DNA of 64,000 nucleotides from Streptomyces liliiviolaceus (GCF_018070025.1 NZ_JAGPYQ010000001.1:2852001-2916000), one strand, 5' to 3'; positions 16,091 through 24,920 are shown, counted from the stretch's first letter. A program made the numbers and translations. The notes: a model not told the origin generated them from the letters alone.

Positions 16091-16900
16091 GTGCCGGAGG
16101 GGCACACCATCCATCGGCTGGCCGAGGACTACCTCGGCGGATTCGGCGGCCGCAAGGCCCACGTGACCAGCCCCCAGGGCAAGTTCACGGACGCCGCCGC
16201 CCTCCTCGACGGCACGGCCCTCACCACCGCCGAGGCCCACGGCAAGCACCTCTTCCTCCGCTTCGAGACGGACGACTGGATCCACATCCACCTCGGCCTC
16301 TTCGGCAAGGTCACCTTCGGCGGCGCCCCCGCGCTCCCGCCGACCGACACGGTCCGTCTGAGGCTCCGGAACGACACCGCGTACGTGGACCTCCGCGGCC
16401 CCACCACCTGCACCCTCATCACGGACACGGAGAAGCAGGCGGTGCACGACCGCCTGGGCCCCGACCCGCTGCGCGAGGACGCCGAACCGGAGCGGGCGTA
16501 CGCGCGGATCTCCCGCAGCCGTACGACGATCGCCGCCCTGCTGATGGACCAGAAGGTCATCGCGGGCGTCGGGAACGTCTACCGCGCGGAGGTCCTCTTC
16601 CGGCACGGCATCGACCCGTACCGGACGGGCCGGGACATCACGCGCGCCGAGTGGGACGCGATGTGGGCGGACCTGGTGGCCCTCATGCGCGAGGGGGTCC
16701 GCAACAACCGCATCGACACGGTCCGGCCGGAGCACGAGCCGGAGGCGATGGGCCGCCCGCCGCGCAAGGACGACCACGGCGGCGAGGTCTACGTGTACCG
16801 CAGGGCCACCCTGCCCTGCCTCGTCTGTGGCGGCGAGATCCGCACCGCCGGTCTCGCCGCCCGCAACCTCTTCTGGTGCCCGGTCTGCCAGGAGAACTGA
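16091..16900 (+). CDS. Fpg/Nei-family DNA glycosylase (endonuclease VIII-like)
   Basis: A 269-residue base-excision repair enzyme. After Met removal, Pro2 is the Schiff-base nucleophile and Glu3 the acid (PEGHTIHRLA); Lys52 (HGKHLFLRF) is the conserved helper. A helix-two-turn-helix segment (ALLMDQKVIAGVGNVYRAE) and a C-terminal zinc finger CLVC...CPVC follow. PEGHTIHRL, rather than PELPEVE, marks the Nei2-type branch, which removes oxidised pyrimidines and can nick abasic sites. GTG start with AGGAGG nine bases ahead. It converges on the GH64 gene, 37 bases away. Confidence 0.9.
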   Translation: MPEGHTIHRLAEDYLGGFGGRKAHVTSPQGKFTDAAALLDGTALTTAEAHGKHLFLRFETDDWIHIHLGLFGKVTFGGAPALPPTDTVRLRLRNDTAYVDLRGPTTCTLITDTEKQAVHDRLGPDPLREDAEPERAYARISRSRTTIAALLMDQKVIAGVGNVYRAEVLFRHGIDPYRTGRDITRAEWDAMWADLVALMREGVRNNRIDTVRPEHEPEAMGRPPRKDDHGGEVYVYRRATLPCLVCGGEIRTAGLAARNLFWCPVCQEN

Positions 16901-16937
16901 AGAACCGAAGGACTGACAGACCGGGCACCGGGTTCGC

Positions 16938-18137
16938 TCAGTCGAACGGGTCGAGGGAGATGGTCGCGTCCTTCGGGTCGCCGTCGTGCACCAGCGACTC
17001 GTGGTTGCCGACGTCGTCGAAGGCGAAGGCGTACGCCTGCCCGTTCTGCATCTGGTCGTGCACCAGCCGGGCGTAGTGGTTGCTGACGCCGTCCTGGTAG
17101 AAACCGGACGCGTCGGCGTCGGGCTGCTCGGAGTTGGTGAGCAGGGTCGAGCGGTTGTACGCGGCGCACAGGGTCCGCGAAATGGGGCCGCGCACCTGGT
17201 CGTTGGGGGCGTCCAGCTTGTTGTAGCAGCCGAACACGGAGTCGGAGTCGGGCTTCTCGAAGGACGTCACGACGGCGCCCGTGCCGTCGGTGAAGTCCAT
17301 CTTGTCGCCGTTGACCTTGCCGAAGAACTTCGTGTCGGGCTGGTCCTTGAACGGTGTCACCGTGAGCGTGTCGCTCGCGTACTTCGTCCAGACCCGGTCG
17401 ATGTAGTCGTCCAGCACGTCGGCCGGGATGGCGCCCGAGCCGATGGCGTGGCCGGGGGCGAGCACCCGCAGCGGGGTTCCGTCGCCGCGGGTCTCGACCA
17501 GTTTCTCCCAGCCGCCGCCCTGCTCCTTCAGCCCGTTCACCACGGACTGGTAGCCGCCCGCCTTGAGCTTGCCGGTCTCCTTGGTGGAGCCGTCACCGGC
17601 GGTGAGGCCCACCGAGTACGGCGCGGAGAACATGTCGACCTGGGTGGAGTTCAGCCACAGACCGGAGTCGTTGAGCGTGTACTCGGTCCAGTTGAACAGG
17701 ATGTCGTGGTTGGGGTCGGAGGCGTTCTGCACGGCGGGCTGCACGAGTCCGCCGTCGGCGAGCCGGAAGTCCAGCTTCTGGCCGTACGAGAAGTAGACCC
17801 GGCCGGAGAACTTCGGGAGCTGGACGGTCTTGGACGCGCCGTCGGCCGGGCCGGCGAACGAGGCGTCCGGCGCCGGGACCGGCGGGGCGCCGCCGGCCGG
17901 CCAGGCGTGGAAGACGCCGGACTCGTCGGCGTACCCCTGCTTGCCCGAGGCGAGTTCGGTGCCGATCACGTACACGTACACCTGCTCGCCGCTGCCCGAG
18001 GTGTTCTTCAGGGTGAGCGGGATGGTGTCCGGGACGGCCGAGGCCCGGTCGGCGGGGCCTACGACGACGGCGACGGCGCCGAGCGCGGCCGCGACGGCCA
18101 GGGAAGCCGTCAGCTTGCGGGGGGAGAACAGGTGCAT
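16938..18137 (-). CDS. Secreted glycoside hydrolase family 64 beta-1,3-glucanase
   Basis: A 399-residue exported enzyme with a Sec signal (KLTASLAVAAALGAVAVVVG...ASA). The mature part has the GH64 thaumatin-like layout: TIPLTLKNTSGSGEQVYVYV, GRVYFSYGQKLDFRLADGGLVQPA, ILFNWTEYTLNDSGLWLNSTQVDMFSAPYSV, and later CAAYNRSTLL and SNHYARLVHDQMQNGQAYAFAFDDV. GH64 enzymes cut beta-1,3-glucan, typically to laminaripentaose, and attack fungal walls. No extra glucan-binding module is present. The start at 18137 has GAGGAC just ahead. Last gene of a three-gene wall-degrading cassette. Confidence 0.9.
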   Translation of the reverse strand: MHLFSPRKLTASLAVAAALGAVAVVVGPADRASAVPDTIPLTLKNTSGSGEQVYVYVIGTELASGKQGYADESGVFHAWPAGGAPPVPAPDASFAGPADGASKTVQLPKFSGRVYFSYGQKLDFRLADGGLVQPAVQNASDPNHDILFNWTEYTLNDSGLWLNSTQVDMFSAPYSVGLTAGDGSTKETGKLKAGGYQSVVNGLKEQGGGWEKLVETRGDGTPLRVLAPGHAIGSGAIPADVLDDYIDRVWTKYASDTLTVTPFKDQPDTKFFGKVNGDKMDFTDGTGAVVTSFEKPDSDSVFGCYNKLDAPNDQVRGPISRTLCAAYNRSTLLTNSEQPDADASGFYQDGVSNHYARLVHDQMQNGQAYAFAFDDVGNHESLVHDGDPKDATISLDPFD

Positions 18138-18228
18138 GAGGTCCTCGTCGGTGGGGGGTTGCGGGCGGGCGGGCGCCGCCCGGCCCGGGTGGGGCCGGAG
18201 CCGAGCGGCGACGGGCTCGGGTGCGGGA

Positions 18229-18963
18229 TCAGCAGCTGAGGTTGCCGCCGGGCTCGACACCGAGCAGCTGGGTGAAGCGCTGGTAGTTGTCGATACGGCT
18301 CTGGACCTGGCCCGGGTTGCCCCCGTTGCACTCCAGACTGCCGTTGATCGACCGGATGGTCTCGCCGAACCCGGCGCCGTTGACCATGGCGTCGTGCGGC
18401 GTCATCGTGCCCGGGCCGGTCTGGGTGTTCCAGTACCAGAGGCCGGTCTTCCAGGCGACGGCCGCGTCGTTCTGCACGAGGTCGGGGTTGTTGAGCAGGT
18501 CGATGCCGAGCGCGTCGCCCGCGGCCTTGTAGTTGAAGTTCCAGCTGAGCTGGACGGGCCCGCGGCCGTAGTACTTGTCGTTGCCTGCCGGGCAGCCGTA
18601 GGGCTGGCTGGTGTCGCAGTAGTGCGGGTAGTTGGCGGTGTTCTGCTCCACCACGTACTGCAGGCCGCCGGTCTCGTGGCTGACGTTGGCGAGGAAGGCC
18701 GCCGCCTCCTGCTTCTTGACCGTGTCGCTGCCCGTGTTGCTGAAGCCGGGGTAGGCGTCGAGCGCGGCGGTCAGACCGCTGTACGTGTAGAACGAGTTCC
18801 GGCCCGGGAACATGTCGTTGAACTGGGCCTCGCTGACGACGAACGCGGCGGCGGAGGTGTCCGCGCCGGCCTTCTGCGCGGAGGCCGTCGGGGCGAGCGT
18901 GAGCGTGCAGAGGGCGGCGGCCGCGCCGGTGGCGGTCAGCAGCCCGAGGATGCGTCGGTGCAC
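18229..18963 (-). CDS. Secreted GH19 chitinase
   Basis: A 244-residue enzyme with a signal peptide (cut near ASA, residue 29) and a single GH19 catalytic domain. It has SHETGG with catalytic acid E97, second carboxylate E106, YYGRGPVQLSWNFNY (131-145) and a closing Cys pair (CNGG...LSC). It hydrolyses chitin with inversion. Unlike ChiC/ChiF types, no carbohydrate-binding module is attached. GTG start with AGGAG eight bases ahead. It lies 160 bases after the LPMO gene and 91 before the GH64 gene, all one strand. Confidence 0.92.
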   Translation of the reverse strand: MHRRILGLLTATGAAAALCTLTLAPTASAQKAGADTSAAAFVVSEAQFNDMFPGRNSFYTYSGLTAALDAYPGFSNTGSDTVKKQEAAAFLANVSHETGGLQYVVEQNTANYPHYCDTSQPYGCPAGNDKYYGRGPVQLSWNFNYKAAGDALGIDLLNNPDLVQNDAAVAWKTGLWYWNTQTGPGTMTPHDAMVNGAGFGETIRSINGSLECNGGNPGQVQSRIDNYQRFTQLLGVEPGGNLSC

Positions 18964-19123
18964 GGTGTCACTCCTGGGGATCGGGTGTGGGGGGACGGCG
19001 CGGAAGGGGCGGGCGGAAGAAGGTGGGGGGACTTCCGCCCGGTGCGTGCGCCGGATGAGGCGGTGCGTGCGCCCGGTGGGGCGGTGCGGGCCGGTCCCCG
19101 ACGGACCGGCCCCGACCCGGTCG

Positions 19124-19642
19124 TCAGCCGCCGACGTTGACGTCGATGCAGGCGTAGAAGGCGTTGTCCGTGTCCGCCACGTTCCAGACGGCCAGGACCT
19201 TCTGCTTGCCGCTGAGGCCGCCGAAGTCGACCTGGTGGTTCACCACGGCGCCCGGCTGCGCGCCGCCGTCGTCGAACAGGGCGATCCGCTGCCCGCCGAC
19301 GTAGTACTCCCAGGTGCTGGTCGAGTGCCGCGCCGTGAGCTTCCAGGAGAACGTCGTGTTCTTCTGCACCGGCGTGACGGTCCAGCCCTTGCTGTCGTCG
19401 TCCAGGTCCGAGAAGCGGCTGTTGCCGCCGCTGCAGCTGGTCAGCCCCTTGGGGCCCTCGACGCTCTGCGGCTCGTAGGTGATGTCCCCGCAGGACACCG
19501 TGCCCGCGGCGCACTGCGCCTGACGGCTGGGCGGGTCGGAGATGTAGCCGTGGGCGCTCGCCGACCCGGCGGGGAGGCTCACGGCGACGACGGGGGCGAG
19601 TACGGCGCCTATGAGGGCAGCCGTCTTCCTGCTGGCGTGCAT
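19124..19642 (-). CDS. Secreted lytic polysaccharide monooxygenase, family AA10
   Basis: A 172-residue copper oxygenase. The signal peptide ends ASA, exposing H31, whose amino group and side chain form the histidine brace with H106 (TARHSTSTW). HGYISDPPSRQAQC and CGDITYEPQSVEGPKG are family hallmarks, and two disulfides are likely. It is a single catalytic domain of the small chitin-active kind. These enzymes break crystalline chitin oxidatively and make ends for chitinases such as the GH19 enzyme encoded next. It is the promoter-proximal gene of the cassette, with a DasR-like operator 182 bases upstream. Confidence 0.92.
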   Translation of the reverse strand: MHASRKTAALIGAVLAPVVAVSLPAGSASAHGYISDPPSRQAQCAAGTVSCGDITYEPQSVEGPKGLTSCSGGNSRFSDLDDDSKGWTVTPVQKNTTFSWKLTARHSTSTWEYYVGGQRIALFDDGGAQPGAVVNHQVDFGGLSGKQKVLAVWNVADTDNAFYACIDVNVGG

Positions 19643-19823
19643 GGGGACTCCTTCACATCAGGCCTTCCCTGGCACGCACGGCTGTGTGGGGGGCCGTACG
19701 CGACGGGACCGGCCTCTCGTGGGTGGGGCCAAGAGGCGCGAAGGTGACGCGCTCCGGCCGGTCCGTCCAGGGATGGTTGCTCCCGCGAAGGGCCAACTCG
19801 CCGAACGGAACGGCGCGTTCTGT

Positions 19824-19862
19824 TGGCCTAGACCATACAAGTGGCTCTTCGAGATGTGTCAA
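19824..19862 (-). promoter_or_regulatory. Promoter and DasR-like operator of the chitin/glucan cassette
   Basis: On the minus strand TTGACA (19857-19862) stands about 17 bases before TGTATG, an acceptable -35/-10 pair. Overlapping the expected start is TGGCCTAGACCA (19824-19835), which matches the DasR dre core TGGTCTAGACCA at 11 of 12 positions. DasR is the GntR-type repressor of chitin and N-acetylglucosamine genes in Streptomyces; glucosamine 6-phosphate releases it. The site position suits repression. The other parts of the 558-base gap (19643-20200) show no gene; a 10-bp GC hairpin at 19921-19945 may end the acetyltransferase transcript. Confidence 0.65.
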
Positions 19863-20200
19863 GGGCATGACGGGGCCCCGCCCGGCGGCGACCACCCGTC
19901 CGCACCCCGGAACGACGGCACCCCCGCGCCGGCGTGGCGCGGGGGTGCGGCGGGGGTACGGGGGAACGGTTTCCGCAGGTGACGGAGAGAAGCGCCGACC
20001 GCCGCGGGGCGACGTGGACGGCCCCGTGCGCGGCGGCCCGCGACGGCGCGTGGACCGCCGAAAAATACCCGCGACCGCCGACGCGCCCCGATCCGGCCCG
20101 CATACGTCGGGCGCGACCGGGTAGGCGCAGTCACACCGGACCGTACGCGGCCGATCTCCGCCTGTTCCCACGGAGGTTCACGACGGCACAGCGAAGCGAT

Positions 20201-21436
20201 TCAGAAGCCGTGCGGCAGCCAGGGCGCCACGACGGAGGCGAAGCCGAGCGAGGCCTCCGCGAGGGCGCCCCGGCGCGACTCCCGCACGCGTCCCGCCGCG
20301 GCCAGCGAGGCGAGGGACACCCCGCCGAGATAGGCCGCCCCCAAGTCCCTTACGGACAGGGCGAGATCGGCCGGGTCGGTGGTCCGGGCGCAGGACGCGC
20401 CCTTCGCGTCGCCGGAGAGCCGCCAACGCCCCTCGTTCCAGGAGCAGAAGGCGTCCTCGACCTCGAACACCACGTCCACCGGCGCCTGGTACGTCCGCGC
20501 CTCCAGCGCCGCGCCGACCTCGACGAGCCGCACATGCAGCGAGTCGCGCGGCGCCAGGTCGCACCGGCGGCTGTCGGAGACGAGATGCTGCCAGGCGTCG
20601 TCGAGGGGCCTGTTCCACAGCTTCACCTTCGACGTCAGGTCGATACCGAAGAGGTGCTGCCACAGCGCCGCGTACGCGGCCGGGTCCAGCGCCTCCAGGT
20701 CGCGCAGCTCGATCGTGCCCTTCGGCCCGGCCGCGTCCCAGTCCGGCTTGTTGAAGTAGCGCGCGTAGCCCACGACTTCGTCGCCCCGCCGCGCGAGCAC
20801 GCACTGCAGGGGCGAGGAGCCCTTGCGGTCGCTCTCCGGGTCGAGCAGCATCAGCCGCTCCCAGCCGGGCCGCCGCGCCAGCATCCCGGGCCGCACGGCC
20901 ACCTGCTGCGCGTACACCGCCTCGCAGGCCTCGGGCACACCTTCCGCGTCCGGCTTCACAAGCCGCAGCCGTACGTCGTCCGTGCCGTCCGGCACCGACA
21001 GCCGCACCCGGTCCGTGTCGATCTCGGCGCGCAGCTGCTGGGTCGCGATGCCGTAGCCGAAGCGGCCGTAGATGGCCGGTTCCGACGCCGTCAGGGCGGC
21101 GAGGGGCTCACCCCAGGACCGTACGTCGTCCAGCTGGCGCCGCATCATCGAGGTGAGCACCCCGCGCCTGCGGTGCGTCGAGGCGACGCTCACCATCGTG
21201 ACGCCGGCGGTCGGTACGGACGCGCCGCCCGGCACCGTGAGCCGGAAGGAGAAGGCGCCGGCCGTGCCCACGCACTCGTCGCCGTCCCAGACCCCGAGGG
21301 AGCGGTCGTACTCCGTGAGGTCGTTCCACAGGGCGCGCTCCTCGGCCGATTCCGCGACCCCGCCGAACGCGAGCTCCAGTTTCCCGTACCACGCGTCCCA
21401 GTCGGCCGGCGTCAGCGCGCGCAAGTCTGTCGTCAT
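20201..21436 (-). CDS. Eis-like GNAT-family N-acetyltransferase
   Basis: A 411-residue protein with the Eis architecture: two GNAT-type domains and a C-terminal sterol-carrier-like domain. The first domain has the acetyl-CoA pyrophosphate loop in VSVASTHRRRGVLTSMM (Q/RxxGxG-like) and VTMVSV just before it. The FGYGIAT segment and the C-terminal end (WLPHGF, a free terminal carboxylate used as general base in Eis) agree with the family. Mycobacterial Eis acetylates aminoglycosides and lysines; the substrate here is open. The start at 21436 has GGGGAC ahead; upstream extension discarded. Confidence 0.82.
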   Translation of the reverse strand: MTTDLRALTPADWDAWYGKLELAFGGVAESAEERALWNDLTEYDRSLGVWDGDECVGTAGAFSFRLTVPGGASVPTAGVTMVSVASTHRRRGVLTSMMRRQLDDVRSWGEPLAALTASEPAIYGRFGYGIATQQLRAEIDTDRVRLSVPDGTDDVRLRLVKPDAEGVPEACEAVYAQQVAVRPGMLARRPGWERLMLLDPESDRKGSSPLQCVLARRGDEVVGYARYFNKPDWDAAGPKGTIELRDLEALDPAAYAALWQHLFGIDLTSKVKLWNRPLDDAWQHLVSDSRRCDLAPRDSLHVRLVEVGAALEARTYQAPVDVVFEVEDAFCSWNEGRWRLSGDAKGASCARTTDPADLALSVRDLGAAYLGGVSLASLAAAGRVRESRRGALAEASLGFASVVAPWLPHGF

Positions 21437-21622
21437 GTCCCCATGCCTACCAGGGCAATCCGGGATGAGCGACCGGATTTCTCCCGGGCGGGCGGTGCCG
21501 GGTGCCCATCCGGCCGTACGCTCTGCGATGACCGGGCTTCCCTGTGACTTCCGTCCCCGGACGGGGGACAAGTGGGACCTCCCGTGCCAAGCACCTGGTC
21601 CGATGGATAGGGTCCCGAACTA

Positions 21623-22804
21623 ATGGCAGCAGGACGAGAGCGGCGCGCAGAAGCCGATACGTTCACGGCCCGGTTGAAGAAGCAGGTACACCGGGTCCGC
21701 ACCGGCCTGCGCAGATCCGCTGTCGACTACTTCCGCGGCGACGGTTCGGACTGGGTCGCGCTCGCCGGGCTCCTGCTGACCATTCCCGTGATCGCCTGCG
21801 TCACACTCATGAACTCCGTCTGGTGCTCGCCCGCGATGCTCGTCCTGCCGATCGTCGCGGGCGGTCTGCTGCTGCGCCCCTCCAGCCTCCTCAGTCTCTA
21901 CGCCGCCGCCGCCACCGCGCTGATCGTGGAGTCCGTGAAACTCGGCCCGTACACCGAGGGCCCGTCCCGGGTCACCCCGGGCATCGTGCTGGTGGTCGCC
22001 GCGTGCGGCTTCTTCGGCCTGCTGATCGCCCAGTTCCGCAGCCGGGTCGGGGTGCCGTGGCGGCGTGGCGGCACGATGCTGTTCGACCTGCGCGAGCGGA
22101 TCCGGGTGCAGAGCAAGCTGCCGAAGCTGCCGATGGGCTGGCACCGTGAGATGGCGCTGCGGCCGGCCGGCGGCCAGTCGTTCTCCGGCGACTTCGTCGT
22201 CGCGGCCCGCACGAACGGCGGGCGCACCCTGGAGGTCGTCCTCACCGACGTCTCCGGCAAGGGCATGGACGCGGGGTCGCGTGCGCTGCTCCTGTCCGGC
22301 GCGTTCGGGGGTCTGCTGGGCTCCCTGCCGCCGCACGCCTTCCTGCCCGCGGCGAACGGCTATCTGCTCCGCCAGGACTGGGACGAGGGCTTCGCCACCT
22401 CCATCCACCTGGTCCTCGACCTGGACTCGGGCGACTACGAACTCTTCTCCGCCGGACATCCGCCGGGCCTGCAGCTCAGCGCGGGCAACGGGCGCTGGGA
22501 GGAGAAGGTCGCCGAGGGACCGCTGCTCGGGGTGTACGGCGGGGCGCAGTTCGACTCCGTCAAGGGCTCTCTGCGCCCCGGTGACGTCCTCATGCTGTTC
22601 ACGGACGGCCTGGTGGAGACGTCCGAACGGGACATCGTCGAGGGCATCGACCGCCTGACCGGGGAAGCCGACCGGTATGTGGCGGGCGGCTTCCACGGGG
22701 CGGCCTGGCATCTGATCGAAGCGGTCGCGAAGGACGTGAACGACGACCGGGCGCTGCTGCTGATCTGCCGCGAGGGGGCGACGACGGGGCCGGCGACGCT
22801 TTGA
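21623..22804 (+). CDS. Membrane-associated PP2C/SpoIIE-type serine phosphatase
   Basis: A 393-residue protein. Residues 40-130 hold three to four membrane helices (VALAGLLLTIPVIACVTL, AMLVLPIVAGGLLL, GIVLVVAACGFFGLLIA). A SpoIIE/RsbU-like phosphatase domain follows with the metal-binding acids in SFSGDFV, LTDVSGKGMDA, FTDGLVE and NDDRALL. In Streptomyces such phosphatases act on phosphorylated anti-anti-sigma factors of partner-switching systems, but no anti-sigma genes are nearby. A TAGGGT hexamer ends nine bases before the ATG, so the mRNA may be nearly leaderless. Confidence 0.87.
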   Translation: MAAGRERRAEADTFTARLKKQVHRVRTGLRRSAVDYFRGDGSDWVALAGLLLTIPVIACVTLMNSVWCSPAMLVLPIVAGGLLLRPSSLLSLYAAAATALIVESVKLGPYTEGPSRVTPGIVLVVAACGFFGLLIAQFRSRVGVPWRRGGTMLFDLRERIRVQSKLPKLPMGWHREMALRPAGGQSFSGDFVVAARTNGGRTLEVVLTDVSGKGMDAGSRALLLSGAFGGLLGSLPPHAFLPAANGYLLRQDWDEGFATSIHLVLDLDSGDYELFSAGHPPGLQLSAGNGRWEEKVAEGPLLGVYGGAQFDSVKGSLRPGDVLMLFTDGLVETSERDIVEGIDRLTGEADRYVAGGFHGAAWHLIEAVAKDVNDDRALLLICREGATTGPATL

Positions 22805-22842
22805 GCTGCCGGTCGACTGCGGATTCTTCGACTGCGGGCCGG

Positions 22843-22973
22843 TGGGGGCTGGCCGCGCAGTTCCCCGCGCCCCAGGCACCTGGGGCGCGGGGAACTGCGC
22901 AAAGGGGGGCGAGGGGCGCAGCCCCCATGCAGTGACGGGGAGGGTAGGGGCGGCGGGGGCGAGGAGAAGGCCC
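22843..22973. repeat. Interspersed repeat: palindromic GCGCAGTTCCCCGCGCCCC pair plus a fragment of the second family
   Basis: A 21-bp perfect inverted repeat (22855-22875 and 22880-22900) made by two opposed copies of the GCGCAGTTCCCCGCGCCCC element, four-base loop. A GGGTAGGGGCGGCGGGGGCG fragment of the nested-palindrome family follows (22945-22965). It separates two convergent genes and should terminate transcription from both sides. Confidence 0.8.
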
Positions 22974-22975
22974 CC

Positions 22976-24178
22976 TCAGCCCACCGGCGCGGACTCCCGC
23001 GGCTCGGCGGCCTGTTCGGCCGCCCGCGCGGCCTTCCCCCCGGGCAGAATCCGGGCCAGCCACCCCGACCGCCCCGCAGCCAACGGCCCCAGCACGGCGA
23101 GCACGAGCACATACCCCGCGATGAACGGCGACAACCGCTCATCGAGCCCCGCCACCGCAGCCATCGTGGCAAGGATCAGCGCGAACTCCCCCCGAGCGAG
23201 CAACGTGGTCGAGATGTTCGCGGCGGGCCCGGGCCCGAACCCGTAGATCCGCGCGGCCCCCAGCCCGGCCAGCACGTTCATGGCCAGCGTCAGGGCGACA
23301 GCCGCCAGCACCGGCCACAGCACGGTCGGCAGATCCCCCGGATCGATGGACAGCCCGAACGCGAAGAAGAACATCGCGCCGAAGGCGTCCCGCAGCGGAT
23401 GCACCAGCTTGAGGATCCGCGGCCCCGAGGTCGTGCTGCCGAGCATCAGACCGACCATGAACGCCCCGATCGCGTCCGCCACCCCGAACCACTCCGAGAC
23501 CCCCGCCATGAACACGGCCGCACCGAGGAAGGAGATGACGAGCAGTTCGTCGTCCCTGGTGTCGAAGAGGCGGCTCACGATCCGCGTACCGAAGCGCGCG
23601 GCGAGCGCCAGCAGCAGCAGGAAGGCGAAGGCCTTGCCGCCGTCCAGGACGGCCGAGCCGAGCGAGTCGGCGCCGGACAGGATGGGCTGGAGGGCCGCCA
23701 GGTAGAGGGCGAGGAAGATGTCCTCGACGACGATGATCCCGAGGATCGGCTTGGTCTCGGCGTTGCCGAGCCGCCCCGTGTCGACCAGCACCTTCGTGAC
23801 GATCGCCGACGAGGAGATGCCGAGCACACCGGCGAGGACCAGCGCCTCGGACGTACCCCAGCCGAGGGCGAAGCCGAAGCCCAGGCCCGCGCCGACGTTC
23901 AGGGCGAGGTAGGTCCCTCCGGAGAGCGCCATCCGGCGCCCGCCCGCCTTGAGGTCGTCCATGTGGAATTCGAGGCCGAGGTAGAAGAGCAGCAGTACCA
24001 GGCCGAGCGCGGACAGCATCTCCATCTCGTGCGGGTCGGAGACGAGCACGAAGCCGGGTGTGTGGGGGCCGAGGAGTATCCCGGCCAGGATGAAGAGGGG
24101 GATGGTGGGGAGCCCGATCCGGGCACCCACGCGGGCGAGAACGGCGGCGGCCAGAAAGGCACCGCCCATGGCGATCAA
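22976..24178 (-). CDS. Cation:proton antiporter, CPA2 family (KefB-like)
   Basis: About 400 residues with 12 membrane helices. Family marks are LPTIPLFILAGILLGP in helix 1-2, GLEFHMDDLK, and the ion-site helix GIIVVEDIFLALYL. There is no C-terminal RCK/TrkA domain, so it is a short form; K+ or Na+ selectivity is open. The listed start is TTG at 24178. However, AAGGAGG (24206-24212) and a good promoter (-35 TTGACG 24258-24263, 17 bases, -10 TCTTAT 24235-24240) point to initiation 18 bases further up, at 24196. There the codon is ATC, giving IGHAELLIAMGG. Confidence 0.87.
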   Translation of the reverse strand: MIAMGGAFLAAAVLARVGARIGLPTIPLFILAGILLGPHTPGFVLVSDPHEMEMLSALGLVLLLFYLGLEFHMDDLKAGGRRMALSGGTYLALNVGAGLGFGFALGWGTSEALVLAGVLGISSSAIVTKVLVDTGRLGNAETKPILGIIVVEDIFLALYLAALQPILSGADSLGSAVLDGGKAFAFLLLLALAARFGTRIVSRLFDTRDDELLVISFLGAAVFMAGVSEWFGVADAIGAFMVGLMLGSTTSGPRILKLVHPLRDAFGAMFFFAFGLSIDPGDLPTVLWPVLAAVALTLAMNVLAGLGAARIYGFGPGPAANISTTLLARGEFALILATMAAVAGLDERLSPFIAGYVLVLAVLGPLAAGRSGWLARILPGGKAARAAEQAAEPRESAPVG

Positions 24179-24234
24179 AAGCTCTGCGTGTCCGATGGGC
24201 CCGTTCCTCCTTGGTCGAGGGGGTGGTCGGCTGA

Positions 24235-24263
24235 ATAAGAAAAGTGGGTCAAGAGAACGTCAA
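24235..24263 (-). promoter_or_regulatory. Promoter of the antiporter gene
   Basis: Minus-strand TTGACG (24258-24263) and TCTTAT (24235-24240) with 17 bases between. An inverted repeat GTTT-ACC-AAAC (24281-24291), flanked by CTTA/TAAG, lies just upstream of the -35 and could be an operator. Confidence 0.55.
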
Positions 24264-24409
24264 GAAAGCGTCAGTACTTAGTTTACCAAACGATTAAGGG
24301 GTGTCGATGAAGACGCGGTCCTCCCCACCCGGACCCGCGACCCGGACCCCGCGGCCGTCGCCGACGAACCGACCGCGATGACCGTGCCGGCGAGGGCGGC
24401 GCTACGGGG

Positions 24410-24421
24410 CACACTCGACGC
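24410..24421 (+). promoter_or_regulatory. Probable leaderless promoter of the HD-domain gene (-10)
   Basis: CACACT at 24410-24415 ends six bases before the ATG at 24422, identical in sequence and spacing to the rpiB element. No ribosome site is present. Confidence 0.4.
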
Positions 24422-24898
24422 ATGACCGACAACGAGCCCCGCCCGCGGCTGACCCTCACCGAGATCGAGGCCCTGGCGCGCGACGCGCACGCCGCTCAGA
24501 CGGACAAGGCGGGCCGCCCGTACGCCGAGCATCTGCGGGCGGTGGCCGAGGGCGTGCGGGCCCGCGGCGGCGACGAGGACCAGATCGCAGCCGCCTGGTT
24601 GCACGACTCGGTGGAGGACGACGCACTCTCCGAGGGCTGGCTGCGCGAGGCCGCGCTCTCCGCCCGTACGAAGGCCATCGTGCTGGCCGTCACCAAGCGG
24701 CCGGGCGAGCCCCCGCAGGCGTACGCCACCCGCATCCTGGCCACACCGGGCGCGCTCCTGGTGAAGGAATCGGACCTGGCCCACAACGCGGACCCGGAGA
24801 GACTGGCGGCGCTGGACGACGCGACCCGCACGCGCCTGACGGAGAAGTACCGGAGAATGCACGAACTCCTGGGCCTGCAAACGCCAACGCGCCCCTGA
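24422..24898 (+). CDS. HD-domain phosphohydrolase, SpoT/Mesh1-like
   Basis: A 158-residue single-domain protein. Metal ligands are visible in order: H37 (YAEHLRAV), H61-D62 (WLHDSVEDD) and D118 (KESDLAHNAD). HDSVED and a late D-x-x-x-N are the pattern of the (p)ppGpp hydrolase half of SpoT and of Mesh1-like small hydrolases. No synthetase, TGS or ACT domain is present. It may degrade (p)ppGpp or another nucleotide 3'-pyrophosphate; this is inference. It is divergent from the antiporter gene. Confidence 0.75.
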   Translation: MTDNEPRPRLTLTEIEALARDAHAAQTDKAGRPYAEHLRAVAEGVRARGGDEDQIAAAWLHDSVEDDALSEGWLREAALSARTKAIVLAVTKRPGEPPQAYATRILATPGALLVKESDLAHNADPERLAALDDATRTRLTEKYRRMHELLGLQTPTRP

Positions 24899-24920
24899 GG
24901 CGCACCCCCTCAGGGGCGCA

